Shown here: positions 52,201-62,747 of the stretch, piece by piece
Layout: the number at the start of each line of letters is the position of its first letter
Position numbering within the stretch: the first letter of the stretch is position 1
Origin: Numida meleagris
Taxonomy: Eukaryota > Chordata > Aves > Galliformes > Numididae
Reading direction: 5' to 3'
Length of the DNA: 64,000 nt
Assembly: GCF_002078875.1 (NCBI RefSeq)
Contig: NC_034410.1
Coordinates: forward strand, 41,466,798-41,530,797
The notes under the pieces: model-generated
Told to the model about the DNA's origin: nothing
Databases searched by the model: none
The model's input: only the letters and a program-made list of their open reading frames with translations
Made by a program: the position numbers and the translations under genes

Positions 52201-55200
52201 AAGCTCCGTTTTTAAGAGCTAAAAGCGACAGTGGTTTCTGGAACAACTGAGGACATTGTCACATTGTCCCCAGGAGTCTAGCTACTTACTGTGCTCCTGA
52301 GCCGGTGAGATTCAAGGGCAATAAAAACAACAGCATGTGGTCCCTAGAGCACCTGGGCTTCTCACTTATTTTAGTCAAGTATGTGCTCTTGCCACTGCTG
52401 CTGCTCTACTCTCAGGGAGCATTTCCATATGAAATACACCATCCGCATACTGTCTTATTCCTGCTCAACAGTGTGACTGCTTATCCCAGTGATTACAGAC
52501 CTTTGAGATATCTTAGCAAAATTTAAGACCTGTAAGGTATTGTGACATAGCCATCCTAAGTCCCTTTGTCACAGTCTCGGTAGCGGTGCCTTTGGTTTGC
52601 CACTACTACTTACGCTCCACCGTGCTAAAAACTTTTGAAGAAAATTGTGCACTTCCTCAAAATAAAGTGAGTGACCAGTCTGCACACTCATCACATATTA
52701 GGGCACAGGTTGTTACTCTAAAGGTTAGTCTGTTCTACTAAGGATTTATATTGTATCTGCACCGGTACAGCTGTAACACTCTCTACAATGAAGATAGAAC
52801 TTATATACTGAATAGGACTCTCATCCTGATAAAAGTTAAGCCACTATCCTCACAGGGAAGTATAAAGAGTGAGCCAGCTACCAAATGCTTTTTTTGTTGT
52901 TACGAACAATGCTTAAAGCAGCCAATTGTTTGGCAAGAAACGTGCAGCCTAAGTACAAGGTTGGTCTTGCACTAGGTATGCTTAGATTAAGCTCTAGTTG
53001 ACCTCCTTAATTAAGAAGTTTGGTTTTTGAGAAGACAGCCTAAGCTGGCATTTCTGGACATTAGTGGAAAATCACATTTAGAAACCTCGTATATCTCAAA
53101 TATGGAAAAAACAAAACCTAATCATTATTTAGTAATGCATAAAAAAATTCTTTACCCGTTTGGAAATGGTGTAAGGTGTAGGAATCTTGGAAAAGGTAAA
53201 CTTGCACAAGGAATACACCTGTGTGGTAAAGGCAGGAGTTGGTCACACATTCATCTGGCATATCTCATGACATATTAGAAGAAAAAAAGAAAAACAGAAC
53301 CGCCTACAAATACTTTTTAGATACTTGCTCTCTTTAAAAATCATCACAAAGGACATGCAGCTTTAGTACTGGGGCTCCAGTGACCTCTTTGTCTTACCCA
53401 TCTCTTATTAGAGGTCATTTCAGAGGAAAAGGAAAGGTAGAGGCTGATGGTAAATGTAGGAGAGTTCCCGACTGCTACTGTATTGTATTGACACCCTATA
53501 CTGTCTTAATTACAACAAAGAACATTATCAAGCACATCATCCACTGGTTCCACCCCATCATTCATAGCCTCCCTCCCCAAAGTAACAACGGCGACCCAGA
53601 AGTGCACTCATTCATCACATTTACAGGTAAAGGACACTTTACAGTATAAGTATTTGCTTTCATTATGAAACCAACGGTGCATACCCTGATGGTGTAATGG
53701 ATAGTGTTTTGTTTCTCATACTGAGACACCACTAATGTAAATGTATGGGTTCCAGGAGAAGTCAGCTTTATCTTGGTCAGATAATGAGGACTGTTGATCC
53801 GAATGCCATCGATATATGGAGGAGGATCAGCTGAAAAAGAAAAGGATGAACACTTTTCCCAATCAAAGAAATCCCCCAGCCATTTATAATCAGTGAATTC
53901 TGCTCAGAAAGTCAGACTGTTGATAGTATGTTTAGACTATAACCAGACTTGAGTGCCTTCAAAAGAAAGGAGCCTCAAGATTTGCTCTTAGAAAGCAAGA
54001 ACAGATAATCTTAGAGCAACTATTATTTTCTGAAGATGTACATCACACATGACAGGACAAATTCTGCACTTGAAAGTACAGCTTAAATCCTTGACTTGAG
54101 AGAACTACATGTCCAACTCTCACCAGTGTCTCTGAGCAAAGGAGCCCTACTGTGATTATGTCAAAATTTAAAGAAAAAGATAAGGAACATTTCAACATTC
54201 TATAAAAATCTATGAGAAGCCTGTTAGAGAAGCTTCCTTCTCTGTTGACAGGGCAGCTGCAGGTGGTAGACAAGACTGAGCAATATGTTCACGTCTTTGA
54301 GAAACAAAACCACATCTCCATCTCTCTCCCTCTCTCTCTTAAGATCACTACGCAATGCAAATGCAGTATTTATTACAAGCATCTCAAACATTTTTCTTAT
54401 ACAATTACACAATACAATTTGTTATTTGATCTCTAATTGGTTATTTCCAGAATTCTTTTAATTTTCATGAAGCAGAGACAAGTCTAGCCAATTACTTCAA
54501 CAGACCCAGGATCAGGTCCTTTGTTTTCTTCCACAAAGCAGCATGGAAGAAGGGAAAGGATTAATATAAAACAGCAAGCTTAGGAATGGGAAATCCCTGT
54601 CTCAGTGCCAAAGGATTAACCTGTTTTGTTCTGACCTCATTTTAACAGATGGTAAAAACAATACTGCAGCTTGACAAATCTATTTCCATGGAAAAAAGGT
54701 TTTAAATGAGTTTGAGCTCGTGAGATTAAGAGTTTATAAAAAGTTTGGTTATCAAGACAAAACAGACAAATGATCCAGCTCTCCTTAACGGTCTTGCTGG
54801 AAGACTGTCTTTTTCAAGCACAGCAGAACAGTTCCCTCCACTATACCAAAGTGTTTTGTTTGCTGACTGGAATGTTTTCAGTATTACACACATACAAAGT
54901 AAGAACTGCTGCAGCTAACAACATCACAAGCATGTCTTGGGTGGTAAGGAGAAGCAAATTCTTTAACAAGATCAGCTCGTGCAAAACCTGATGATTTAGT
55001 AAGGTCTCCTCAGTGGATGTTTTCTGCAGAAAGACAGCTTGGATTCTAGGCAAACTGGTTGGCAGAGTACACTGAACAAGACCAGAGATGAGCCCCACAA
55101 CCATTATCAGCTATTCCAATAGAAAAATCAAGCAAAAAAAAAACCAAAGGGGAAAAAAAAAAAAAAGGGAAGCACAAATTCCACTCTTTGTTCAGAAGAA

Positions 55201-58200
55201 CTTTAAAAGCTACTATTACCTGCTGCATGAGCAGCTACCTGAATGCAACCCAAGTTCTAAAGAGGGTTCCCTTCCTGAAAAAGCAACAGGCCAAATCCTG
55301 CCTGTCTCAGGATGCATCTTCACTGAATTTGTGAATTCAATTCACTTGAATTTTCACCACAATTCAATTTGAGGTGGATGGTTGGACTGGATGATCTTGT
55401 AGGTCTTTTCCAACCTAGCTAATTCTATGATTCTATGAACTTATTCAAGGAGTATTTTTTTAGTTTACACTGAGACCTCTAATTTGGTATAAAGAACAAA
55501 TAAAAATTTGTTCTTATGACGTTATTAGCTTTACCTTAAAGCTATAATCTATCTACCCATTCAGCCTGAGCATTACCTTTACTTCCTGTGTCTCAGATCT
55601 GCTATCTGTCTTGGAATCAAACATATGTGGCTTTTTTGCAGCTACAACAAAGCTCCAAAAATCAAGTAGGGTTAAGATCTTCTAGCACACGCAGCTTGGT
55701 TTATTCCTTCCACGTAGTCTGTTGAGGTGGTCAAAGGGCTGAAGGACTACAACAGAAGACTGACCTCTTAGAATGAGGCATGCAGCGTTAAAACAAACTG
55801 CGCCTCTCTTTCCCACAAAACTCTCTGCAAGCGTTCATCTATTCTTAAGCATCGTTGTCTTTGACAATCGAGGCATACTAACCTGGATAGTAAACTTTTT
55901 TGCCATCTGTCTTGTATACAACCATCGTAATGAATTCCCGATTGTGTGCAAAGTCATCCTATAAAAAACACATACGGAGTTATACACTTCTGTGGAATAT
56001 AACAAACATTTCAGCTAAATCAAACACACATTCTCCCACCCCTTTGATCACCACATGCTATGGTCCAGTAGCTACATTTATATTTCAAAAATGTCTGAAA
56101 TAAAACAACTACCACTAATTTAAACAGTTCAGGCCCTTGGGATTCAGAATTACTTTGGTACTGTTATGGTGGAATATAATAACCTCACTCACTCTTTACC
56201 TTGGGTCTATTTCAACCAACTTGTATGCAGGTATCTGTACAGCTGAATTTAAAATTTCTAGGTATACATGCACACATACCTGGAACGTGTAAATATAAGC
56301 AGTAACATGCTACATCAGAGACAGACTTACAAAGGATACCACAGAGCTCAGAATATGGAAAGCACAAGGAGAGAACTCCCACCTTATCTGTGATGTGTCT
56401 ACTCAGCAGCACCCAGACCACAGCTCCACCCTGTGGGCACTGCACCTCCAGCTTGTACTGCGGGTTGTTGGCCAGGCTGTAGGCATCCTTCACCGGGCCT
56501 TGCTTGGCATCCCAAGTACTAGGAGCAACGCAGACATTTCATCAAATTAGCTTTGAAAATAAAGAGACTTATACTTCGCTAACTTTAGGATGCTTTGTAT
56601 AAGCTATTATGTCCAAAAGCTTGCCTTTTTCTTTTTTTCCCCCCTCCCCTACAGACTTCTATTTAGGTCAATTTTTGAAGAAAAATTAATCAGTTTCATG
56701 TTTGGAGAGGTGCCTGGATGAAACGTTAGAAATCCTTGAGGTACCCTATTACAAAACCTGCCTCAGGAACTGTCTAGACAAGGAGATGGGGGGGGGGGGG
56801 GGGAAGTGCTGATGACAACACAAAGCACGACACACTGGGAACAGAAAAGGACAAAGCTATTTGTGTCATCGACCCTTCCCACCCTTTTGAACTGAACAGC
56901 ATTTGTGAATGGCTGCATTATTAACTAAGCTTCAGTTATCTCTGTTATTATGCCACTATTTATGGCAGTTGTTACTGTGCTAGGCACTGCCCTACACAGA
57001 GGTATGACAATCATTAATAATACAAGGAAATACAAGGTAGAAGATGATTGAACGTGTATGTTCATCTCAGAGCTCATGTTGCTACATCATGACGGCACAT
57101 TTTAGAATTAGTCTGAACACGAAGGTGGAAGGAGCCTTTACAAACTGATGACAGAGCTCGGGCAGAACTAACATATACAGAAGCCATGTGGAAGCAGGGG
57201 TGAAGCGTGGTATACTGCAGAAGAGAAACAAACAAACCCTCACTTCCAGAAACAGAGGCACTTGTCTTCTAACTGGGTTACAAAAAGATCGAATGAGATG
57301 AATACCAGGAGAGAGACAGGTACCACGTTCAAATAAATTGAGGGCTAAAGAAGATACCGTACAACTACGACTGGTGAAAAATGGACTTTGGCTCCTATGA
57401 CATGAGCAAACACACCTTGTAAAGGCAACATGCACTGCACAGATGGCTTGGAACTGCCCAGGAAGATGAAGTCCAAGTAGGAGTTAGGTCACTGAAGCAC
57501 TGCCTAGTGACTGAGTAAACTAACACTGACTGCAAAAATCTGATTTCTATTCCAAAACAGAGATGTGGGACTGAGGTCAGCATCCACTTACACAACCTTA
57601 TGTCCACAATATCTTCACAAAGATCACAGGAATTTCAACAATGTCATAGCAAAACTCAAAACAAAAGCCTGGGCTCAGAATTTAGAATTGTAAAGTTGGG
57701 CTCAAGACCATGGTTGGAGTCCAACCTCTGCAGCTGTAAGTGAGAAAAATGGAAGAAAGGAAACACCTCATCAAGACATTCAGCGTTATGTTGACACAAA
57801 AGTTCTTGGACCAACCTGTGAATACATGTAGATTCTTTAAAAAGACCTGGGTTCCAACTCAAATAAATTACATCATAGTACTGGCACAAGTCCTCCCAGG
57901 CAATCCAGAAAATCCCTATGAAAACAAATTGCCGTTATTGTTTGCTTACTAGAAACGTTGAGTTTACTCATTTTTCAAAAGTCTCAGGCAAATAATACAG
58001 CTGATGTAAACTTCACATTTCTGTGAGGCAGAGTAATAACATCTGCACTGCCTACATTCCTAAAGTTAAACTTAATCCACAAAACAAACAAGTTAAACCA
58101 AGAAAGACAAATTAGTAAGAATCTCTGCTCATCTCTAACTTCGGGTACTTTCCAAAGCTGTCAAGACATTTTTCATTCTCAAGCATGAATCAGAAGGCAT

Positions 58201-61200
58201 GAGAGAACCTCTGTTCTACCCAATAAAGACATCACTAACTGATACTGAGCTGCCTTATTCCTTCCTAAGTTTCTGGAAAAAAAAAATATCCGATAGGTTA
58301 TCCCAGTTCAACAAACCAGTTTAGCAACACAATGAAGTACTCAATCAATATAGGTATCTTGAAATGTATTCCTAAGAACTTCATTATGGGACTTGCTTTA
58401 GCACCCCACATCTGCTTCATCTTTACAATTCTCCTGTATTTATTTAATGCTCTGTAACTCATTTAATGGCAACTCCAACCAACACCACCACCTACAAACT
58501 GACAGATTCCTGATGAAATGAACTCTCAGACAGATAACACCATCATAATGCAGCTCTCTGACACTGGCACTCACAGGTCTTGCAGTGCTAGAAAAATACA
58601 CAGTCAGAAGAACTACACATTTAGACTGCAAAGTCACTAGGTAAATGCAGTCAGAAAAATAACTCCCTTAAAACTGCTAATGTAACTTTATATAAATTTT
58701 AACTACTAGACGCTACAGATGCACTAATTCCTTACTGAACGAATCACTATGTAAATAATGAGCTGATCTCTCCTAACTCTCAAAAAGCCAGGACCGCTAT
58801 TCTTATATATTTCCACGAAGCTCATAATGAAATGGTAAAATTTAACAGACTTGGATGCATACAGTTGTCAAAATGAAGTGGCATTAAACAAAAGGGCTTC
58901 CTCACTTACTCTGCCTGTTTCTTGTGCTTAAGTGTTTCTTTCCACCTTTCTGCAGGGATAAACCACCAAGGTCTGCATTATTTGAACATATAGCCACCTT
59001 TTACACCTTACCATTGTCTATTTTCTGAGCTGTTCTTGGATCAAAGTTCAAGTATTTTTGTAGATCTGGGGTCCAACTTCTTGTGTCGTTTTCACTGTAT
59101 CGTCCCTTCCAACGTAAGTGGCTCCATGGATTTTTCAACTGGAGGAATCTAAGCCCCTGAAGAAATACAGAATAAAACTGCTGGATTCATCTTATCAAGG
59201 TTATTTTTCTGTTTATATAACATGGAATAGGGACAAGTATCTGAAGGAAATACAGCATCATTAAGCTTTTCACAATTTTCCAATAAAGCTCAAGACAAAA
59301 TAAACTAAAAATCAGTAGCAAGCCATCTCAGACAAAGGTTTCAAGGGGGTATCTGAAAAAAACCTTCAGTTTTACTTGGTACCTTATGTTCTCTTATATC
59401 CAGGACTGCATAGGCATGGGTTGGAACTAAACCCCATTTTTCTCCTTCCTCTTCAGACATCACACCTGTTGCTGTTGTGATAAGGACATCTCCCTTGTGA
59501 AATCTGTTAAAAAAAAAAAAAAGAGGTAACAATTAAGCTATTTTTTACAGTTGCAAACTAAAATTTGACAGATACTGCTGTACACTGTTAGTATGATCCC
59601 ACTTATAAACACTGGAATACAGGTTGTTTTTTGTAAGCAGAAATCACACCTGAAGAAGCTTCAGAAAACAGAACTATTTTCTTCCAGTATTTAAGTGCAG
59701 GCTATATGTAAAATAAATGATTATTTTCATTATAACATAAAAATAAGCATTTGTCATCCTAAAATTCAATCTGCATCATTTATTAAAGATACTCCTCGCA
59801 GATCTTCAGCTGAACGTAGAAATGGTTTCATCAACACTTACTCAAACCATTGCATTCAGTAAATTAACAACTCTATTGACCCCAGCATTTTGATGGGGCT
59901 TCCCAAACTTTTCCCAAAAAACAGTCCTCCTAGATCTTTTGCATGTGCTTACATTCCAGCTTTTGTGTCACTCAGTATTAGGCCTACAAGGTCTGAACCA
60001 TCAACTGACAACTAAGTTCTGCAGTTGTTCTGAATTGCAATTGCTCACTTCACAGCGATTACTGTTGTGAAAACCTGCTAGCACGTTTCCTAGAACACAA
60101 TAAAATCCAAGTACACTCTCAATGTCCCTACAGAGTTTACAGGGTCACTGGATTACAGATGGTCAGTCTAGCAGCGATTAACAACAGTGAAGCTACAGTG
60201 ACTAAATCTCACCCCAACTGCAGCCACACCTACAACTGCGATGTCAGAACATCTATCTGAAAAGCTGCTGACAATCAAGTGTGAGTTCCTAAACTACTGA
60301 AAAAGCACTGTAGAAATAATCCCACTCTCCCATCATGAACGGGGATCTTTTGGTCAACAGAATATCCCCCCTTCTTCTGCCTTGAAATACAAAAGAAACT
60401 GGTTGCACGAAACAGTTGTGAAATAAGTCTAAGTACTTGCTAGCTGACATTTAATTTACAGCCGTATCTTTCACCATAAGTAGAATTATTACAGTATGTC
60501 CAAAGATCAGGATCACAGTTTTGATAGGTTTTCTGCTGCTCCTCCAGATTTACTACTGGAACAAAATAACCAAGATTTCATGATATGATTAAGAATATCG
60601 TACTGATCTGCTTGCTAGGGACAGCAGGTTAGGTTCTGGGGGATACTCGTCCTACATTTCCTTCTGCTTTTTAAAGACTTAAATTGTACAGTGGTTCTCA
60701 CCTGCTCTTCTCTGACTATGTTCTATTTTCTTCATCAAGAAATGGGCTGTTTTTTTTTCTCTTCCTCATCAAATGGGAAGAAAAAAAATTCCACAGTATC
60801 TCACATTTCTATCAAAGTCACCAACACATTACTTCTTCCAGAAGGCATATGGAAATTATATAAACCACAACTTGTAGCACCACCAAGATTCTGTTGAGGG
60901 ATCTTGTGTATTGGTAATCCAACTACTACAGAGCAAGCATTTTAATTAGTAAAGAAGAACAAACTTCTACCTCTGATAGAGCATTCTGAAAGTGCTATCT
61001 CTATCAAAAGCTTGATTGTCAGAGTGCATAGCAATTCTTTCAGGTATCCAACCAGTCAGAGCATGGAGATCGATGTTCTGAAATACAAGTGTTCAAAAGA
61101 AATCATAATAGATAACCATAAAAGCGCCTTGAAAGAAACCAAAGATACTTATTACAATAGCTCTATATGTAAAAGACTCAAGAGTAAGACAATGTGAAGT

Positions 61201-62747
61201 TGGAAAATGAACTGATGAAGAACTGAAACTTCAGAGCTAAGGAGCATTAGGAAAGGATCAATTGCTCAATTCTGTGATGCGTTCTATTTATTACTTTGAT
61301 TCACAGAATTCTAAAGTACAGTCTCAGAAGAACTACTTGGAATCTTGCTATTATATATGCATTTTAAATTATTTACGTTTTACTTCTAAGGCTCAGGGTT
61401 TCAGGGTTTTTTTTAATATTCTTTTTGGTAAGGCTGACAATGTCATGCTTTTCAGTGAAAAGAGGCTTTAATCTCCTTATTTTATCTCCTTGAAATGTTG
61501 CTTCCTCTCCTCCTGCTTTGAGCTCCTCAAAGGAAAAGCAGTGACTATAAATGCTTGAAGTGTCCATCAACAGCATTGGTGGGTGGGAATTTTGCAAACT
61601 GCAAATACAACACAGACAATAAGTAACCCTGATTAGACAAGGAAGCTGTGATATAGTTGAGAACAGAGGGGGTGGAAATTAAATGTTGCGAGTCAAGCTG
61701 TTTTTTCCAGACAGCAAGTTAGAATAGTTTTACTTGCATTGTCCTCCTCTGTTTCCTCAGCATTGTTTTGCAAAACAAAGCAGCCCTCCACTGACATAAA
61801 CAAACATAAAAATGCTACATTTTGCTCTTATACAAGGCCACATTTGTCTCAATAATCATATTTCTGAAGGTGATGACTACCCATCACATCCACAAAGAAT
61901 ACAATTATCAAGACATCAACTAGAACAAAATAAAGACACACTGTTACATTTAAGAAGTTTGAATGAAAAATCAGAAGTCCTTACTAGGTAATGAATGAAG
62001 ATTATTTGGGCTCAAATAGCCCAGACTCTTTGAAAGAATAGTTTGATGTCAACAACCTGGCTGCAGCATTATGACTGCCTACTAAGTAACCACACCATAG
62101 GAACCTGATACCCCTACTCCTGTAAATGAGTGGAACAATCTGATATGCTTTCTGATATCAAAGTACTCGTTCCCTCCATATACATGGAGAATTTCAGTCT
62201 GCTCCTTTCTTAGCTGGCTCTTCTACCTAACAAGGGAGAATCATGCTGTTCATAGAATGACAGTTAAAAAACAAAAATCAGCATTAAAAATACAGGTATG
62301 GGCAAAAAATTTATGAGTTTGCCCAAACTTTCACATGTAGGGTCAATATAAAGCATATACTTTCTAACCGTAAATCTCAGTCCTACAGTCAGTACAGCAA
62401 GTTTAACTCTGCTCATGAAGTTTGATATCATTAATCAAGCACAGTTAAGTACATTCGTGATACGAAGAAAAATTAACACCAAACAGAGAAATCCAATGCT
62501 TACCTCCCCAAGAATTTCATTCTGATTTCACTAGAAGAAATGAGGAAACTTGACAGAGATTATCTAATTTTTTTCTTATTAGAAATAATCTAGCACTTAC
62601 AGAATTTGATCCAGGAAAATCATATCCTCCCATGACCTTCATGTAAGCCTTTTCTATTAGTGATACCCACAGTTCATTCTTATTGTTAGAATAAGAGCAG
62701 AGAAGTTCCCCGCTATGATCAACTGGTAACTGGTCATCTATGATCAC
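49134..62747 (-). CDS. CAPN7: CAPN7, calpain-7 (3' part: last 12 coding exons, 469 aa)
   Basis: Minus-strand exons in transcript order: 62747-62601, 61077-60971, 59503-59383, 59156-59012, 57915-57816, 56518-56383, 55958-55883, 53830-53685, 53218-53156, 51118-50988, 49455-49363 and 49278-49134. They total 1410 nt and join in phase with GT-AG borders. If the full protein has 813 aa as in human, this part is residues 345-813. It then places the catalytic His (VPTHAY) at 458 and Asn (LKNPWS) at 478, matching the family. The catalytic Cys and the N-terminal MIT domains are upstream of the window. Residues after about 551 form the two C2-like calpain beta-sandwich domains. CAPN7 is the PalB-like cysteine protease that binds ESCRT-III (CHMP1/IST1) through MIT domains on endosomes. 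Partial only because the window ends. Confidence 0.97.
49363..49455 (-). CDS. CAPN7: CAPN7 exon (residues about 735-766)
   Basis: 93 nt encoding (R)[19 protein letters not shown] and then [11 protein letters not shown]. Acceptor cttgcag, donor gtaata. Phases 2 and 2 are completed by the flanking exons. Confidence 0.95.
49456..50987 (-). other. CAPN7: CAPN7 intron (between the exons at 51.0 and 49.4 kb)
   Basis: A 1.5-kb GT-AG intron of unique sequence; no repeat or RNA gene recognised. Confidence 0.88.
50988..51118 (-). CDS. CAPN7: CAPN7 exon (residues about 692-735)
   Basis: 131 nt encoding [40 protein letters not shown] and RGP, the start of the second C2-like domain. WxGxSAGGCGN is a family hallmark. 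Acceptor cttttag. The donor gtttgt has T at +3. Confidence 0.96.
51119..53155 (-). other. CAPN7: CAPN7 intron (between the exons at 53.2 and 51.1 kb)
   Basis: A 2.0-kb GT-AG intron. An 87-codon minus-strand frame near 51.5 kb overlaps a plus-strand frame and has no family resemblance. No repeats recognised. Confidence 0.88.
53156..53218 (-). CDS. CAPN7: CAPN7 exon (63 nt, residues about 671-691)
   Basis: A small 21-codon exon encoding [19 protein letters not shown] plus KR. It is phase 0 at both ends and bridges the neighbouring exons exactly. Acceptor cacag, donor gtaaag. The family motif CxFTFSKIPxPYT is clear. Confidence 0.93.
53685..53830 (-). CDS. CAPN7: CAPN7 exon (residues about 622-670)
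   Basis: 146 nt encoding (A)[19 protein letters not shown] and later [20 protein letters not shown], part of the first C2-like domain. Acceptor ctttttcag, donor gtatgc, ending in phase 0. Confidence 0.96.
53831..55882 (-). other. CAPN7: CAPN7 intron (between the exons at 55.9 and 53.8 kb)
   Basis: A 2.1-kb GT-AG intron. It has a CT-rich stretch at about 54315-54342, two poly-A runs at 55134-55143 and 55153-55166, and a short young CR1 tail at 55372-55438. Confidence 0.88.
55372..55438 (+). mobile_element. Very short CR1 3' end with intact terminal repeat
   Basis: Only the last 67 bp or so of CR1: ggtggatggttggactggat, gatcttgtaggtcttttcca, acctagctaattctatgatt and ctatga. It is antisense to CAPN7 and differs at only one position from the matching part of the copy at 63.5 kb. 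Confidence 0.92.
55883..55958 (-). CDS. CAPN7: CAPN7 exon (residues about 597-621)
   Basis: 76 nt encoding [20 protein letters not shown] and then KVYYP. Acceptor ttttttatag. The donor gttagt has T at +3. It ends one base into an Ala codon. Confidence 0.95.
56383..56518 (-). CDS. CAPN7: CAPN7 exon (residues about 551-596)
   Basis: 136 nt encoding (S)[40 protein letters not shown] and HITDK, the start of the first C2-like beta-sandwich domain. It is GC-richer than neighbouring exons. Acceptor tgctcctag, donor gtggga. Confidence 0.96.
56519..57815 (-). other. CAPN7: CAPN7 intron (between the exons at 57.8 and 56.5 kb)
   Basis: A 1.3-kb GT-AG intron containing the 16-base G run at 56788-56803. 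A 117-codon minus-strand frame at 57435-57082 has no recognisable homology and no matching phase. Confidence 0.88.
56788..56803 (+). repeat. Uninterrupted run of 16 G (C-run on the CAPN7 coding strand)
   Basis: Sixteen consecutive G on the plus strand inside a CAPN7 intron. It is able to form a quadruplex on the plus strand or an i-motif on the transcribed C-rich strand, and is also a typical site of assembly length error. Confidence 0.9.
57816..57915 (-). CDS. CAPN7: CAPN7 exon (residues about 518-551)
   Basis: 100 nt encoding (G)[19 protein letters not shown] and then [13 protein letters not shown], the end of the protease core. Acceptor ttttcatag. The donor CAG|gttggt is unusual, with T at +3. 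Confidence 0.95.
57916..59011 (-). other. CAPN7: CAPN7 intron (between the exons at 59.0 and 57.9 kb)
   Basis: A 1.1-kb AT-rich GT-AG intron; nothing recognised. Confidence 0.88.
59012..59156 (-). CDS. CAPN7: CAPN7 exon with catalytic Asn (residues about 470-518)
   Basis: 145 nt encoding [20 protein letters not shown], with the catalytic Asn in the calpain signature LKNPW, then [20 protein letters not shown] and RTAQKIDN. Acceptor cttcag, donor gtaagg. It ends one base into a Gly codon. Confidence 0.96.
59383..59503 (-). CDS. CAPN7: CAPN7 exon with catalytic His (residues about 430-469)
   Basis: 121 nt encoding [20 protein letters not shown] and then [20 protein letters not shown]. The H of THAYAVLD is the catalytic histidine. 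The acceptor follows a run of 14 T on the coding strand (59508-59521, ttttaacag). The donor AAG|gtacca is weak. Confidence 0.96.
59504..60970 (-). other. CAPN7: CAPN7 intron (between the exons at 61.0 and 59.5 kb)
   Basis: A 1.5-kb AT-rich GT-AG intron whose 3' end is a 14-T polypyrimidine run. No repeats recognised. Confidence 0.88.
60971..61077 (-). CDS. CAPN7: CAPN7 exon (residues about 394-429)
   Basis: 107 nt encoding [20 protein letters not shown] and then a less conserved [19 protein letters not shown](I/L)PE is typical of the calpain protease core. Acceptor tatttcag, donor gtagaa. It ends in the split Arg codon AG|A. Confidence 0.96.
61078..62600 (-). other. CAPN7: CAPN7 intron (between the exons at 62.6 and 61.0 kb)
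   Basis: A 1.5-kb AT-rich GT-AG intron; nothing recognised. Confidence 0.88.
62601..62747 (-). CDS. CAPN7: CAPN7 exon (residues about 345-393)
   Basis: 147 nt, phase 0 at both ends. It encodes [20 protein letters not shown] and then the calpain protease-core motif [20 protein letters not shown]. Acceptor tttttcacag, donor gtaagt. It is the most 5' CAPN7 exon in the window. Confidence 0.96.

Noticed and set aside
57660..57735. Possible CR1 tail (gaatttagaattgtaaagtt, ttggagtccaacctctgcag)
   Set aside because: Only scattered words match the reversed CR1 end; too diverged to call.
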